Source: Linanthus parryae
Taxonomy: Eukaryota > Streptophyta > Magnoliopsida > Ericales > Polemoniaceae
Assembly: GCA_023055425.1 (NCBI GenBank)
Contig: JALGPY010000013.1
Location: forward strand, 15,165,735-15,229,734
Length of the DNA: 64,000 bases
Reading direction: 5' to 3'
The notes under the pieces are model-generated. The model did no database searches, was not told the origin of the DNA, and was given only the letters and a program-made list of their open reading frames with translations. Shown in pieces: positions 1 to 9,186 of the stretch (positions are counted from its first letter, which is position 1; every line of letters starts with the position of its first letter). The position numbers were made by a program, and so were the translations under genes.

Positions 1-681
1 GGCATGGATGTGTTGCTAGACACCGCTCCATGTTATTAATAAGTTACTACCAACTAAGTAGAAACCTATGGGGTCACACGTCAAATAGAGTATAACTAGA
101 TTTGGGGTTAATTAATATGATTAATTAATAAGAAGGATCACTTTGCAACACCTTGCAAACTTAGTAGGACTAATATGCAAGGAAGGGACTAATCCAAGTT
201 CATGTAGAACTAGGAATCCAAGTTCATGTAGAACTAGGAAAGACCTTTATGTAGTTAACAAGGAGTTGTTGGACTATCTAAAGGAGACTCTAGCTTCCTT
301 CCCACTAATGTTATTAGACATAACACAAGAGAGTGGGAGAGAGCAAAAGAGAGAGCAAGACAAAACTAGAGGTCGCCGCCCCTTCCAGTCGGCACAAGAG
401 AGGGCCGAACCCTCTCTTCTACCTTTGGTTGCTTGATTCCTTCTTCCCTCTTCCTCCGGTCCAAGCTAGCACTTGAGAAGGAAGAATCCAGATCTCACCT
501 CTAGACGTGGATCAACCGTAGAGACGAGAACAATATTCTTCGTGTGATCTCCCAAGCCAAAAGGTACACAAATACTATGTCCCTTATCATGTTATGATAA
601 CTCTTCCTGTGATCCTTGGTGGGCTTTGAGTTGGATTAAATTTTTGTTATTCCGCTGCGTTACCTACGTTAAAACCCAACA
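1..681 (+). repeat. Diverged Copia LTR, 3' part (remnant)
   Basis: This stretch aligns by eye with the last ~650 bases of the Copia LTRs at 30945-32353 and 38003-39424: the same block order (gctagaaaccgctcc, cctatggggtcacacg, ggatcactttgcaa, the purine-rich gagagagcaag stretch, and an AAAACCCaACA terminus at 671-681). It is much more diverged than those two copies, and the TATA sequence seen in them (ctatataaagg) reads ctatctaaagg here. Its upstream part lies outside the window. It abuts the Tat 3' repeats, so it may be a solo or nested LTR. No coding content is credible. Confidence 0.8.
191..238 (+). repeat. 24-bp tandem duplication inside the LTR remnant
   Basis: Two perfect adjacent copies of a 24-base unit (aatccaagttcatgtagaac + tagg) at 191-214 and 215-238. 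The intact LTRs of the same family carry only one equivalent of this stretch, so the duplication is private to this remnant. Confidence 0.9.
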
Positions 682-691
682 GAAAACACCT

Positions 692-1230
692 ATGTGTATA
701 CTTTGAGTTTCGAAATGTGTCCATGGATGGAATTTTACCCGGCCATTGATAAAATCACCTTCAAGGGGATATTATCCTGAATTCTAATAACATCCTGTGG
801 CATATTAACCCGAATAATATCCTGAATTCCAGGTCACTATCCTGAATAAAATCGTGATATCTTATCTACAAGGATTTAAACTTGGAATCGCCTAGACATA
901 TGCTTTGCCTTGTAAAGGTGCCCTCTGGATTTTAACCTGCGCTTTGATAAAATCACCTTCAGGGGGATATAATCCTGAAATCTTGGATAATATCATGGAT
1001 AACATCCCGGGGTATCTTAACATGGATAATATCCTGAATTTCTAGTTATTATCTTGGATAAACCGTGATGTTCCATCTACAAGGGTTTAAACTTGGGAAT
1101 GCCTAGATGTATACCTTGAGTTTTGAAAGGTGCCCCTAGATGGTAGTTAACTCAAGCTTTACTAGTTGCTAGAACATACTACACTTTCAAGGGGAGATCG
1201 AATTTCTTTTTTGGCTGCACCCGAAACAAA
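692..1230 (-). repeat. ~208-bp tandem repeats, 3' untranslated region of a Tat element
   Basis: About two and a half units with a period of 207-209 bases, starting near 692, 899 and 1108. Each begins with a tat(a/g)c(t/c)ttg motif and contains 'gataaaatcaccttcaggggg', a run of 'atcctgaat/atcctgg' phrases and 'ctacaaggrtttaaacttgg'. The block lies immediately 3' of the minus-strand Tat pol stop. Tat-lineage plant Gypsy elements are known to carry tandem arrays in this position, so I assign the repeats to that element. Units differ from each other by roughly 15-20 percent by eye. Confidence 0.75.
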
Positions 1231-1302
1231 ATTATAGTATATATTTATATTTTTTTTTACATCGTGCAGTTTATACTCATGTGATGAGGAGTATGTACCC
1301 GC

Positions 1303-3096
1303 TCAAGGGTAGTAGTGCTTCAAGAATTTGTCGTTGATTGTGCCAACTCTTATGCTTTCTCCGTCGAAGATCTTGTAGGCCCCGTGTATGTAAACATTTA
1401 CATAGTGTATGGACCGTCCCACTTGGAGGAAAACTTATTTCTGGTTCGATGGGTGGTAATGATGGGTCTTCGGATAGCGAGCACAAGATCTCCAACTTGG
1501 AAAGAACGTGGAACTCTCTTATTGAATGCCTTGGCAAGCCTTGCATGGGAACACTCGAGTTGCTCATGAGCCTACATCATTTTCTCATCCACCGCCTCAA
1601 ACTCGGCAAGGCGTAGTTTTGTGTTCTCCTCATCCGTAAGACCTTCTTGTAACGCGATCCTCAAGGATGGGATTTGCCGCTCGAGGGGAAGTACCGCTTC
1701 AACACTATACATGAGTGAATATGGAGTTCCTAAGTTGGATTCTGATAGGTGGTGTGATATGACCAAAGAGCCTCTTCGATCCGTTCATGCCAATCACGTT
1801 TGGATTTCGCAACAACTTTCTTCAGGAGGTTTCCCAAAGTCTTGTTGAATGCTTCGGCGAGTCCGTTTGCTGGTGCGTTGTAATCAAAGACTTCATTTGC
1901 TCTAATTGAAATTTCTCACAAAGCTTTGTCATCAAAGAGTTATCAAACGGCCTCCCATTGTCAGTTATCATGTATCGAGGCACACCATACCAAAATATTA
2001 TGTTGGATTTGATGAAGTTCACATTGTTTTCCTTCTTCACCGCTTTCAAAGGAATGGCTTCAGCCCACTTAGAGAAATAGTCCGTTGCCACAAGGATATA
2101 CAAGTGACCAGCCGACGACTTAGTGAGTGGCCTGATTGCATCAAGCCCCCAAGCATCAAAGGCCATGAAGCGACAATATGATGCAACGGTTCGGGTGGCC
2201 GGTGGATATAGTTTGCGTGGTATTGGCATGCTTGGAACCTTTTCGTATACTCCGTATAATCATTCACCATAGTAGGCCAATAATAACCCATTCTCTTTTA
2301 TGCGAAAATGAAGCTTAGGTCGTGATTGATGAGCTCCATATATACCGGAATGAGCTTCCTCCATGGCGTGTAATGCTTCTTCTCCACCTAGGAAACATAG
2401 GAGGACTACTTATCCTTATGATAGATAAACCGAGGAGACCTCCTCCTTATCTCCGTCTGATGATGTGGGTCGTCCGGTAACTTCCCATGTTGTAGGTAGT
2501 CAATGATAGGCTACCACTAATCATTGGCATCGACGATATGTACGTAGATTTGATTAACCTCTTCATGCCTTTCCGAGGCCGGCGGAACCAACCACCTTTG
2601 ACATATAGGTACTTTCAGGGCCTCGTCATCCGAGGCAGCTAAAGTAGTCTCTAGGTTTGCTAAGGCATCAGCCATTCGATTATCATTTCTAGGCATGTAT
2701 TCCAACACAAACCTGTCAAAGTTTTCCATCAATTGCGTCGCCAGGCGAAAGTAAGGAACCAAACTATACTTATTAACCTCGTAAGAACGCGAGAGTTGGC
2801 TAGAGAGTCCCCATAAATTTCAAGGTTATCAATCTTAAGTTCGGTTTCCATTTGAAGACCCATTATCAAAGCATGATATTTAGCAACATTATTCGATCAA
2901 TTTTCTATTAGTGCGAATGAGTATGGCAAGACGAGTCTTTCCGGCAAAACGAGGACAACACCAGTCCCTGCTCCATCATTCCTTGCTGACCCATCCTAAA
3001 ACATGGTCCATGGAGGTAGGATCTCGACAAATATAACGTCTTCGTCAGGTAAGTCTTCCGAAAGTTGCCTAAACCCATCGAAAAACATGCTCCACT
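1303..3096 (-). pseudogene. Tat-lineage Ty3/Gypsy pol remnant: RNase H and integrase
   Basis: Read on the minus strand from 3096 down. First comes the second RNase H domain typical of Tat/Ogre elements (phrases DGSARNDGAGTGVVL, NNVAKYHALIMGLQ, LEIYGDS near 3000-2800; MADALANLETT near 2690-2650). The integrase follows, with its zinc-binding C..C (FQACQYHA, ~2230), the core (FDAWGLDAIRPL, TDYFSKWAEAIPL, the second Asp in MITDNGRPF at ~1950), the LAEAFNK region and the C-terminal SFQVGDLVLAIRRPIITTHR. Pol ends with KFLKHYYP and a stop at 1303-1305. Frameshifts near 2200, 1890 and 1410 and several stops break it. The reverse transcriptase, protease and gag are absent: the match stops abruptly at ~3096, at the edge of the next repeat. 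Confidence 0.85.
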
Positions 3097-3612
3097 AAGG
3101 TTGCGTTTGGCAACCATGATTTGATTTTGGATTTGAATATAAAATTACAACTATCGAATTCTAAAGTTTCAAGTATGATGAGATTTGACTTCCTCCGTTC
3201 GAATGCTATTAATAGTCTAAAATTTGGAGTTTTTAATTTGAATCGATTTTTCATTGTTAAATAACCAACGCAAAAACATAACAAAGAATGGTGTTGGCCC
3301 AGCCGCAAAGCGTGCAAGAGGCCGAGGTATAGGGTTCAAGACCCCAAATCAACATGTATGTAGAAGATCCTTTGAAACCAACAGATGAATAACTGGATTC
3401 ATATATTTAAGCCTAATGATGAACCTTTGTAACTTATAGGAACGGTCCACACATGGGAATTTCAAATGCCACGTTATTGGTTGGAGTTTCAAATTATTCA
3501 TAATTTGAGGGGTCGGATTTATTCCAAATCGAACGCAAGCTCCTAAATGTATCCAAACTCTGGATTTAATCCAAAATCACACTAAATTATCCAAACTGAA
3601 CGTTAGGGCCTT
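3097..3612. mobile_element. Candidate terminal-inverted-repeat element (MITE-like)
   Basis: The left edge reads AAGGttGCGTTTGG...TTTGATTTTGGATTTG. The right edge, reverse-complemented, reads AAGGccctaaCGTTCAGTTTGG...GTGTGATTTTGGATTAA. The shared blocks AAGG, GTTTGG and TGATTTTGGATT in the same order suggest degenerate terminal inverted repeats of about 50 bases around a non-coding AT-rich body. The left edge coincides with the abrupt end of the Tat RNase H homology. No convincing target-site duplication was found and no transposase is encoded, so the superfamily is unknown. Confidence 0.35.
3295..3343 (+). other. RNA polymerase III A-box/B-box pair, possible SINE head
   Basis: TGGCCCAGCCG at 3295-3305 resembles an A box and GGTTCAAGACC at 3333-3343 matches the B-box consensus GGTTCRANNCC. 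The ~28-base gap is within the tRNA/SINE range. The stretch does not fold as a complete tRNA in my reading, so a tRNA-derived SINE is likelier than a tRNA gene. No A-rich or T-rich SINE tail or target duplication was recognised. Confidence 0.3.
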
Positions 3613-4300
3613 CTTTAACTTTTACTGGAGTCGACCATGATGTTAATCCATATTAATTGAGAGAGAATCTATAATCTGTTATGTAGTTGATTTTTGAAAT
3701 TACAACGCACATTTAATAATCTTTTCGTTTAGTTAAATCCCAGTAAATTTGTGTTTGTTTTTCCGTGGTTTTCCTTTGTCAGCCATAACATTGGCGTTCA
3801 TCATGGATACTTAATAGAATCCATGACCTTGGATGATACGCCTTTTTTTGTTAGTGAACCTATCGATGTATTTCTGTTTTACGCGCACTGCCCCGGGAAG
3901 TAGTAATCGTTTTTGAAATGCCTTCCTATCCTATCAAGGGGCATGTCTGTGGTCTGTGGATGCCTTCCTACCCTATTAAGAAATTATCTGATAGCTAAGT
4001 GGATAGCAGTAACAAACAAGTGGGAGGATGTAAACACTGTCTGAAAATAGTTATGTACATAAGTTTGATAGGAACACTCAAAGTGTTCCTATCATTCAAC
4101 AAATTGCAATATGAATAACAAAAAATTAGGACCCTTCCCTAATCACATTTACACAGAAGTATGAAGTTTTGACTCAGGAGGCAAGTCACTCTGCCCACAG
4201 GAATTATAAAATGAGTCATCCCTCATTCGGCATATAACAGTATGAATAACAATAAATTGGGACCCTTTCCCTCATCACAACTACACAGAAGAATCTAGTG
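3613..4300. other. Intergenic; contains a ~131-bp-period duplication
   Basis: No gene is visible. Two similar ~83-base copies lie at 4107-4189 and 4238-4320 (start-to-start 131), both running from tatgaataacaa through ctacacagaag to actcaggaggcaagtcac. The second copy overlaps the proposed last exon of the KEN gene. Confidence 0.7.
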
Positions 4301-5690
4301 TCACTCAGGAGGCAAGTCACATTTAGGTCTTGAGCTAAGCATTTCACTCTGAAGATGAACCCTACACCACAAGAAGAAAAACACACATAGTTAGTACCTA
4401 ACTGGTATGTAGAATGAACAACAATGAGGTTCTTGAAATGAAAAGACCTTTCATCAAATACTTACCAGTAACTTGGGTCCTGAGCTGTACTAGCACATAA
4501 AGCGATTGCGGCTCTTACTGCTGTGTAAATTTTCCTACACATGGGCACTTGTTGCCTTAGGAGTTCTTCAATTTCGTAATGCGCCAGACTAATTTGATTG
4601 GGTGCATTGTTATTATGATCCTCCACATAGTGTTCAATCACGTTCCTAATATATCTAATAGGACGTTCATCATAGTTGTTCTCCACAACTTTTCCATTAA
4701 CCTTCCTGTCATGTCTATGGTACATCTGAGCAAGCATATTGTTGTCTTTGAAAGCTTGTTCCCACCCTCTAATACTATGTTCAACATTTTCGGCCACCTC
4801 GTAAATAGCTTTCGAAGGTAGGCCCCTGCCTTGGTCAAGATACGAAAACTTGTCTACAAAGTAGAGCCTCTGGTGTGGAGTCCAAAATATTGGCAGATCA
4901 AGAAGAAACTGCATCTGCACATGATTCCTAGAGGAAAGTTCAAACAAAAACAAGTGGTAAGAGAAATGACACAAGAATGAGACAACAAATATAGAGTTTA
5001 AGAAGACTCACATTGGGAGTAGCTCCAATAGCAGGGATAGATCCTTCGGAACATTGAACTCAGAGATTTTGAAGCCTTCAAGTTTAATTTCGTTACGAAA
5101 GGGCACGCTGAGAATATCTTCGATTAACTCCTTGATGTCCAATCGATCTTTAAGCCTCACTTCCTCTACCGGTTTATCTTTATAATCAACTCTCGGAGGC
5201 AACTGTACTTGCAAGTTATCATCGAGGGGAATGTTTCCGGACAAACCCCCATGATAGTCATGGAGGTCGTAGCAGTTTGATACATTACCAAAGAAATCTC
5301 TGCGTTACGTGAAAATGCCTCAGAAACATGATTGAATAAATCTATCTATAGAAGATAACAAAAAAGAGGAAACAAAGTGAAGTTGTATTCATACTCTAGT
5401 ATTGCAAGTAAATCCTCCTGTATGAAGGCAAACCAGCTGGCCTTCTTATTCTTGCACCCCTTCCTCGGTTTCCATTGCAGAGCTTTCTCAAAAAAATACT
5501 GAAGCACATTGCTTCTAATGGAAGCTGCTGATTCGGGCATGACCTTTCTGTAAGGTTGCTCCCAGAGTGTTGATGTTCCATCAGCTGAAAGATCTTTCAA
5601 CCGGCCACTAATTTCCACTAACTCATGTCGAATGTCTGGCATTAGTTCTGAAGCTATAGCTCTAAGTCTCGCACTCATAATTTTAAGGAT
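4301..5690 (-). CDS. KEN-domain (IRE1/RNase L-type endoribonuclease) gene, 3' exons
   Basis: Four minus-strand exons fit with consistent phase: 5690-5395 (acceptor atcgtgcag, donor gtatga), 5299-5012 (acceptor cgcag, donor gtgagt), 4927-4466 (acceptor ctctag, donor gtaagt) and a short last exon 4361-4301 (acceptor gtgtag) ending in TGA. The third exon holds LPIFWTPHQRLYFVDKF, like the HPLFW...RLxFL opening of KEN domains, and RYIRNVIEHY, like the VIRNKLNHY of IRE1, so the Arg, Asn and His that act in IRE1/RNase L-type cleavage are present. KEN domains cut RNA, in IRE1 as part of the endoplasmic-reticulum stress response. No kinase motifs (VAIK, HRD, DFG) precede it here: upstream is a G-depleted tract, so the gene is 5'-incomplete or a KEN-only relic. 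The upstream exons (KALQWKPRKG, CYDLHDYHGGLSG) are not recognised. The domain call is fairly secure; function is not. Confidence 0.6.
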
Positions 5691-5879
5691 CTGCACGATA
5701 TACACAAATCATATGAGTTCGTAAATGATAATTAAAAATCTCAAAAGAATGCATCAAGGTAGTCAAAAAACTCAAAGATGGCTAGGAATGGTGAGAGAAG
5801 AGGTTGAGGCTGAGAAGCTGAGAATTCGCGGAGGATTTCGCATGAGATCCTTGCCAGTTGAAAAGAAGCTGCTGCAGTA

Positions 5880-6900
5880 CACCACCTGACTTCACCTACA
5901 CAAATCCATTACCAACATTACCAACCTCCAAGTAACTAACCTGCTACACCTAACAGCCACCATCAATCACCGTTAATCCATAATTTTTCCAATTATTAAC
6001 CACTGCCAACCTTCACAACTCTGCACTCATCACCATCTACACCATGCCTTCAAATTATACACCATTCTCTCCATAAATTTCACAACTTCCCCATGCCAAC
6101 CCACCAAAAACCTCACCAGTTACAATACAAACCCAAACAGCCATCATCTTCTCCAAACTTTCACAGCATCAACACCACTGACCTCCATTGCTTCCCCTAA
6201 ACAACACTAACAGACCCAAAACCAACTAGCTAAACCCCACAACAAACACCAGCCCATGGACAAACAACAACACCATTACAACCTACACCAAAATTCCCCA
6301 ATTCCAAAATTAGCTATCAGCAAATACCTCCATTAATCAAAACACATAGCCACCATGTCACCAGTACCCTTTCTTCCATTTGCAACCAACACCATTAACC
6401 ATAACCTCCTTTACCTACTAACCTCCATTGTCATCATGGCCAAACACCAACTACAGATAAAACCATTGCCACCTCTTCACCATTCAACCTTCAATGTAGC
6501 TAACCTCCTCCAAACAACCAATTCCACCATTTACAAGAACTAACTCAACAGCTATGACCACATCCCATACCTTCCATTACACCACTGAAACATACAACCT
6601 CAATCCCTGCCAATTCTCCATGCACCACCGAACCAATTCAGACTCCATGTTACACCCAAACCACTAAACTTCATCACACTCACAACCAAATGATCCCATC
6701 CTAACACCTTACACCTCATCCATGACCAACATCACAGCCGACACCCAATTTCACTATCAGACAACACTTATCTGCAAATTACCGAACCTTCACCAGACCT
6801 ACAACACCTACCATCTTCACCACTTAACAGATCACCTTCTTCACCATCAGACCTAGTACCAATACACCCACGACGCAGACCCCTGCCACCTGAAAATCCA
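5880..6900. other. G-depleted (A/C/T) tract, no gene
   Basis: For about 1 kb the plus strand is dominated by A, C and T, with phrases such as accaccatcaacc, ccaacattaccaacctcc and caacaacaccattacaacc. Typical 60-base lines hold about three G. No reading frame stays open for more than ~60 codons on either strand with family resemblance, and no period is obvious. It sits between the KEN exons and the XTH relic and could be the body of an unrecognised repeat. Confidence 0.75.
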
Positions 6901-7306
6901 CCGTGGACACCAGCAGAACCAAGGAGCACCGCAGAAACCCAGCCATGGCAGTACGAAACAGAGGAAAGAAGAAGATAGAGCAGCAGCACAACTCAGTGCA
7001 ATGCAGAGAAGAGGAGGCAATTGTGCGATTGGATTTCTCTAATCGTACGAGTGAAAAACTTAGAAAATCTGTGTTACATCTTAATAATTGAATAGCAGGC
7101 TCCCCTGCAATAAACAGTGGCATGGTTTCTTTTAACATTTTTATTCACCTTTCAGTCCAATAAATGCAATAGTAGAAAGAAAAACAGAAGATCTAAAGAC
7201 AGTACAAAGCATCTATTTGCTGTGTGTGTGTGTGTGGATAAAAGAAAATGCGGCAATCTGTCTATTTCATATCTTAACAAGCTATTACTCCATATTTCGT
7301 ATTCAG

Positions 7307-7932
7307 GTTCGGGTTTCAAGTCCAAGAGATCATTTCTATTTGGAAGTGTTGATACATTGATCAAGTTGGTACCAGGAAATTCTGCTGGAGTTGTCACTAC
7401 CACCTATTGCAGAAGTTCATTGAAAAAAAAAAAAAAAAAAAAAAAACCGAAAAAATTGTTATAGTCAAGTGTTTAAGGTTGTCCAGCAACCACGGACACT
7501 GCTATAAAGACATGAATTTCATTGCCGTTTCCATCAATTAAACAGACACTAGTGCATGAGTAAAGAACATTTTCGTAGAATACCTATTTTCATGTCATGC
7601 AAGTCTACTGTTTTCATACTCTTTTATAGCTTCATATGGTAAAATGTACTTAAGCCCACCAAATATTCAACCTAAACTCAACAGGTAAAGATTTTACAAG
7701 AGCAATGAGAAGCTTATTTCAGTTTTCAATGTCTGCAGATGTCGTCAACTGGGAACGCACACGACGAAATAGATTTTGAGTTCTTAGGTAACGCTTCAGG
7801 ACAACCTTATACAACCCACACAAACATCTTTACACAAGGGAAAGGAAACAGAGAACAGCAGTTCTACCTCTGGTTTGACCCAACAGCCAATTTTCACAAC
7901 TACACCATTCATTGGAATCCATTGGAGGTTGT
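7307..7932 (+). pseudogene. Xyloglucan endotransglucosylase/hydrolase (XTH), two exons, broken
   Basis: Exon 7307 to about 7422 follows an acceptor (tattcag) and encodes [13 protein letters not shown] then [15 protein letters not shown], the family's substrate-cleft region. Exon 7739-7932 follows gtctgcag and encodes the active-site motif [11 protein letters not shown] with the nucleophile and acid/base glutamates, then [19 protein letters not shown] and [10 protein letters not shown], ending at a perfect donor (gtaagt, 7933). XTHs cut and rejoin xyloglucan in the cell wall. What is missing: signal-peptide exon, the C-terminal exon with the XET_C domain, and a usable donor after the first exon, where a 24-base poly(A) starts at 7423. 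Downstream is an AAG microsatellite. It cannot make a full ~290-residue XTH. Confidence 0.8.
7423..7446 (+). repeat. Poly(A) run at the end of the first XTH exon
   Basis: Twenty-four consecutive A at the position where the XTH exon should have its 5' splice site. It is either slippage growth of a short A run or the tail of a retro-inserted fragment. Confidence 0.9.
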
Positions 7933-8171
7933 GTAAGTTCACTTCACCTCTACCATTACTATACCATCACTAAGGGTATCTCCGAAATCCCCCTAACCAT
8001 CCCACACCCAAGGAAAAAATTGTCTCCCTATTAAACCCAAATCTTACTGTTCTATCAAGAAAGTGGATTAAGAACACAGGTTTTTCAAGAAAGAAGAAAA
8101 AATATCAAGAATGTGCAGTAAGTATGTGAATTATCAAGAAATTGATCAAAACCACTCTGCAATTACAGAAA

Positions 8172-8320
8172 TGAAGAAGAAGAAGAAGAAGAAGAAGAAG
8201 AAGAAGAAGAAGAAGAAGAAGAAGAAGAAGAAGAAGAAGAAGAAGAAGAAGAAGAAGAAGAAGAAGAAGAAGAAGAAGAAGAAGATGAAGAAGAAGAAGA
8301 AGAAGAAGAAGAAGAAGAAG
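8172..8320 (+). repeat. AAG/GAA microsatellite
   Basis: About 50 copies of the trinucleotide GAA with one interruption (gaagatgaag) near 8281-8290. The apparent poly-Lys, poly-Leu, poly-Ser and poly-Phe frames over it are artefacts of the repeat. Confidence 0.98.
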
Positions 8321-8363
8321 GAACCCAAATTGGGATCTTTCTATCAAGAAGATGAATCATTAC

Positions 8364-8447
8364 CTCTGGATTAGATAATTCTTCATCTTGTGTTGCTTCT
8401 CCCTGTGAGGAGGACGAGCAAGAGGAGTTTTCATGTTTCCTTTTCAT
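8364..8447 (-). CDS. Possible first coding exon of an unknown minus-strand gene
   Basis: A minus-strand ATG at 8445-8447 opens 28 codons (MKRKHENSSCSSSS, then an acidic stretch ending SNPE) that stop at a good donor (GAG|gtaatg, 8358-8363). About 125 bases upstream lies a TATA-like TATAAATA, and the interval holds an AG/CT-rich leader typical of plant 5' UTRs. The next exons would lie to the left, where the AAG microsatellite and the XTH relic sit, and I found none. The Lys/Ser/Glu-rich start is not diagnostic of a family. Confidence 0.3.
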
Positions 8448-8570
8448 GGCGGACTCGAATGCTTCTCGAAAAGAGAACACGGAGACGAAGATGAGAACAG
8501 AGTATGTTGCTCTGTGTAACAGAGTCAGAGAGAGCTAATGGGCGCGTATGAACTCAAACGATTTGCAGAA

Positions 8571-8578
8571 TATTTATA
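8571..8578 (-). promoter_or_regulatory. TATA box candidate for the 8447 exon
   Basis: On the minus strand this reads agTATAAATAttc, ~125 bases upstream of the ATG at 8447, followed by a CT-rich leader. Confidence 0.35.
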
Positions 8579-8647
8579 CTTTATCACCTAACGGAACGAC
8601 GCCGTTGAACTCAAACGGTCTCAAACAAAAACAAAATGAATCTAGTT

Positions 8648-9171
8648 GGGGAAATTCTACGTACACCCCTGCTGTTTTGCTCAACTTCACTTGCATACCT
8701 CCAAGTTTGAAAAACTCCACTTAGACTCCTTCTGACCACCAAACTACTTGTCACTAACACCCGTTCTGTTAGTTGGTAGGGTGATTTACAAATTTCATTT
8801 TGTCAGATAAATTTAATCTTACATAGGTTGCAAAAGCGATCCACCCCTAATGTGTATTCTTAATATGTGCAAAACGATTTGCAAATTCCTGACATGTTTC
8901 GGAACATAGTATAACTGTTATAAGCGCAAGTAGAGACTAACTTAGGCAGGGTTTACGAAATTGGGGTTGGTTGACCTCGTATCCTCTGTCATCGCAAATC
9001 TGTCCGGAAAAAATTGAACTCAAAATACACTACCAACTAACATAGCAAATACACAGAGAAGGTGTTACAACGCGTTTGGTAGTTGCAAGGGGTTTGAGTG
9101 AATTTCTTCGAACTAGAAATGGGTGTTAATGAAGTTGATTTTAAATTGAGGGGCGTAAGTGAAATTTTTCA
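8648..9171. mobile_element. Foldback MITE, Mutator-like by its 9-bp target duplication
   Basis: The left end GGGGAAATTCTACGTACACC and the reverse complement of the right end TTGAAAAATTTCACTTACGC continue as degenerate inverted repeats (both followed by CCCT and then 'caagtttgaaaa'/'caatttaaaatc'-like text). Flanks are aatctagtt (8639-8647) and attctagtt (9172-9180), a 9-base target duplication with one mismatch. It is non-coding and 524 bases long. Nine-base duplications are usual for Mutator-like elements; the assignment rests on that alone. Confidence 0.6.
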
Positions 9172-9186
9172 ATTCTAGTTCCTATA

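Noticed and set aside
143..436. 97-codon open frame at the window start
   Set aside because: Lies inside the diverged LTR; repeated SSCRTR text comes from the 24-bp duplication and there is no homology to a protein.
3295..3368. tRNA gene
   Set aside because: A and B boxes are present but no cloverleaf with acceptor stem could be drawn by eye.
8105..8480. Poly-Lys, poly-Leu, poly-Phe and poly-Ser frames
   Set aside because: Translation of the AAG microsatellite in different frames; only the 28 codons at 8364-8447 are considered.
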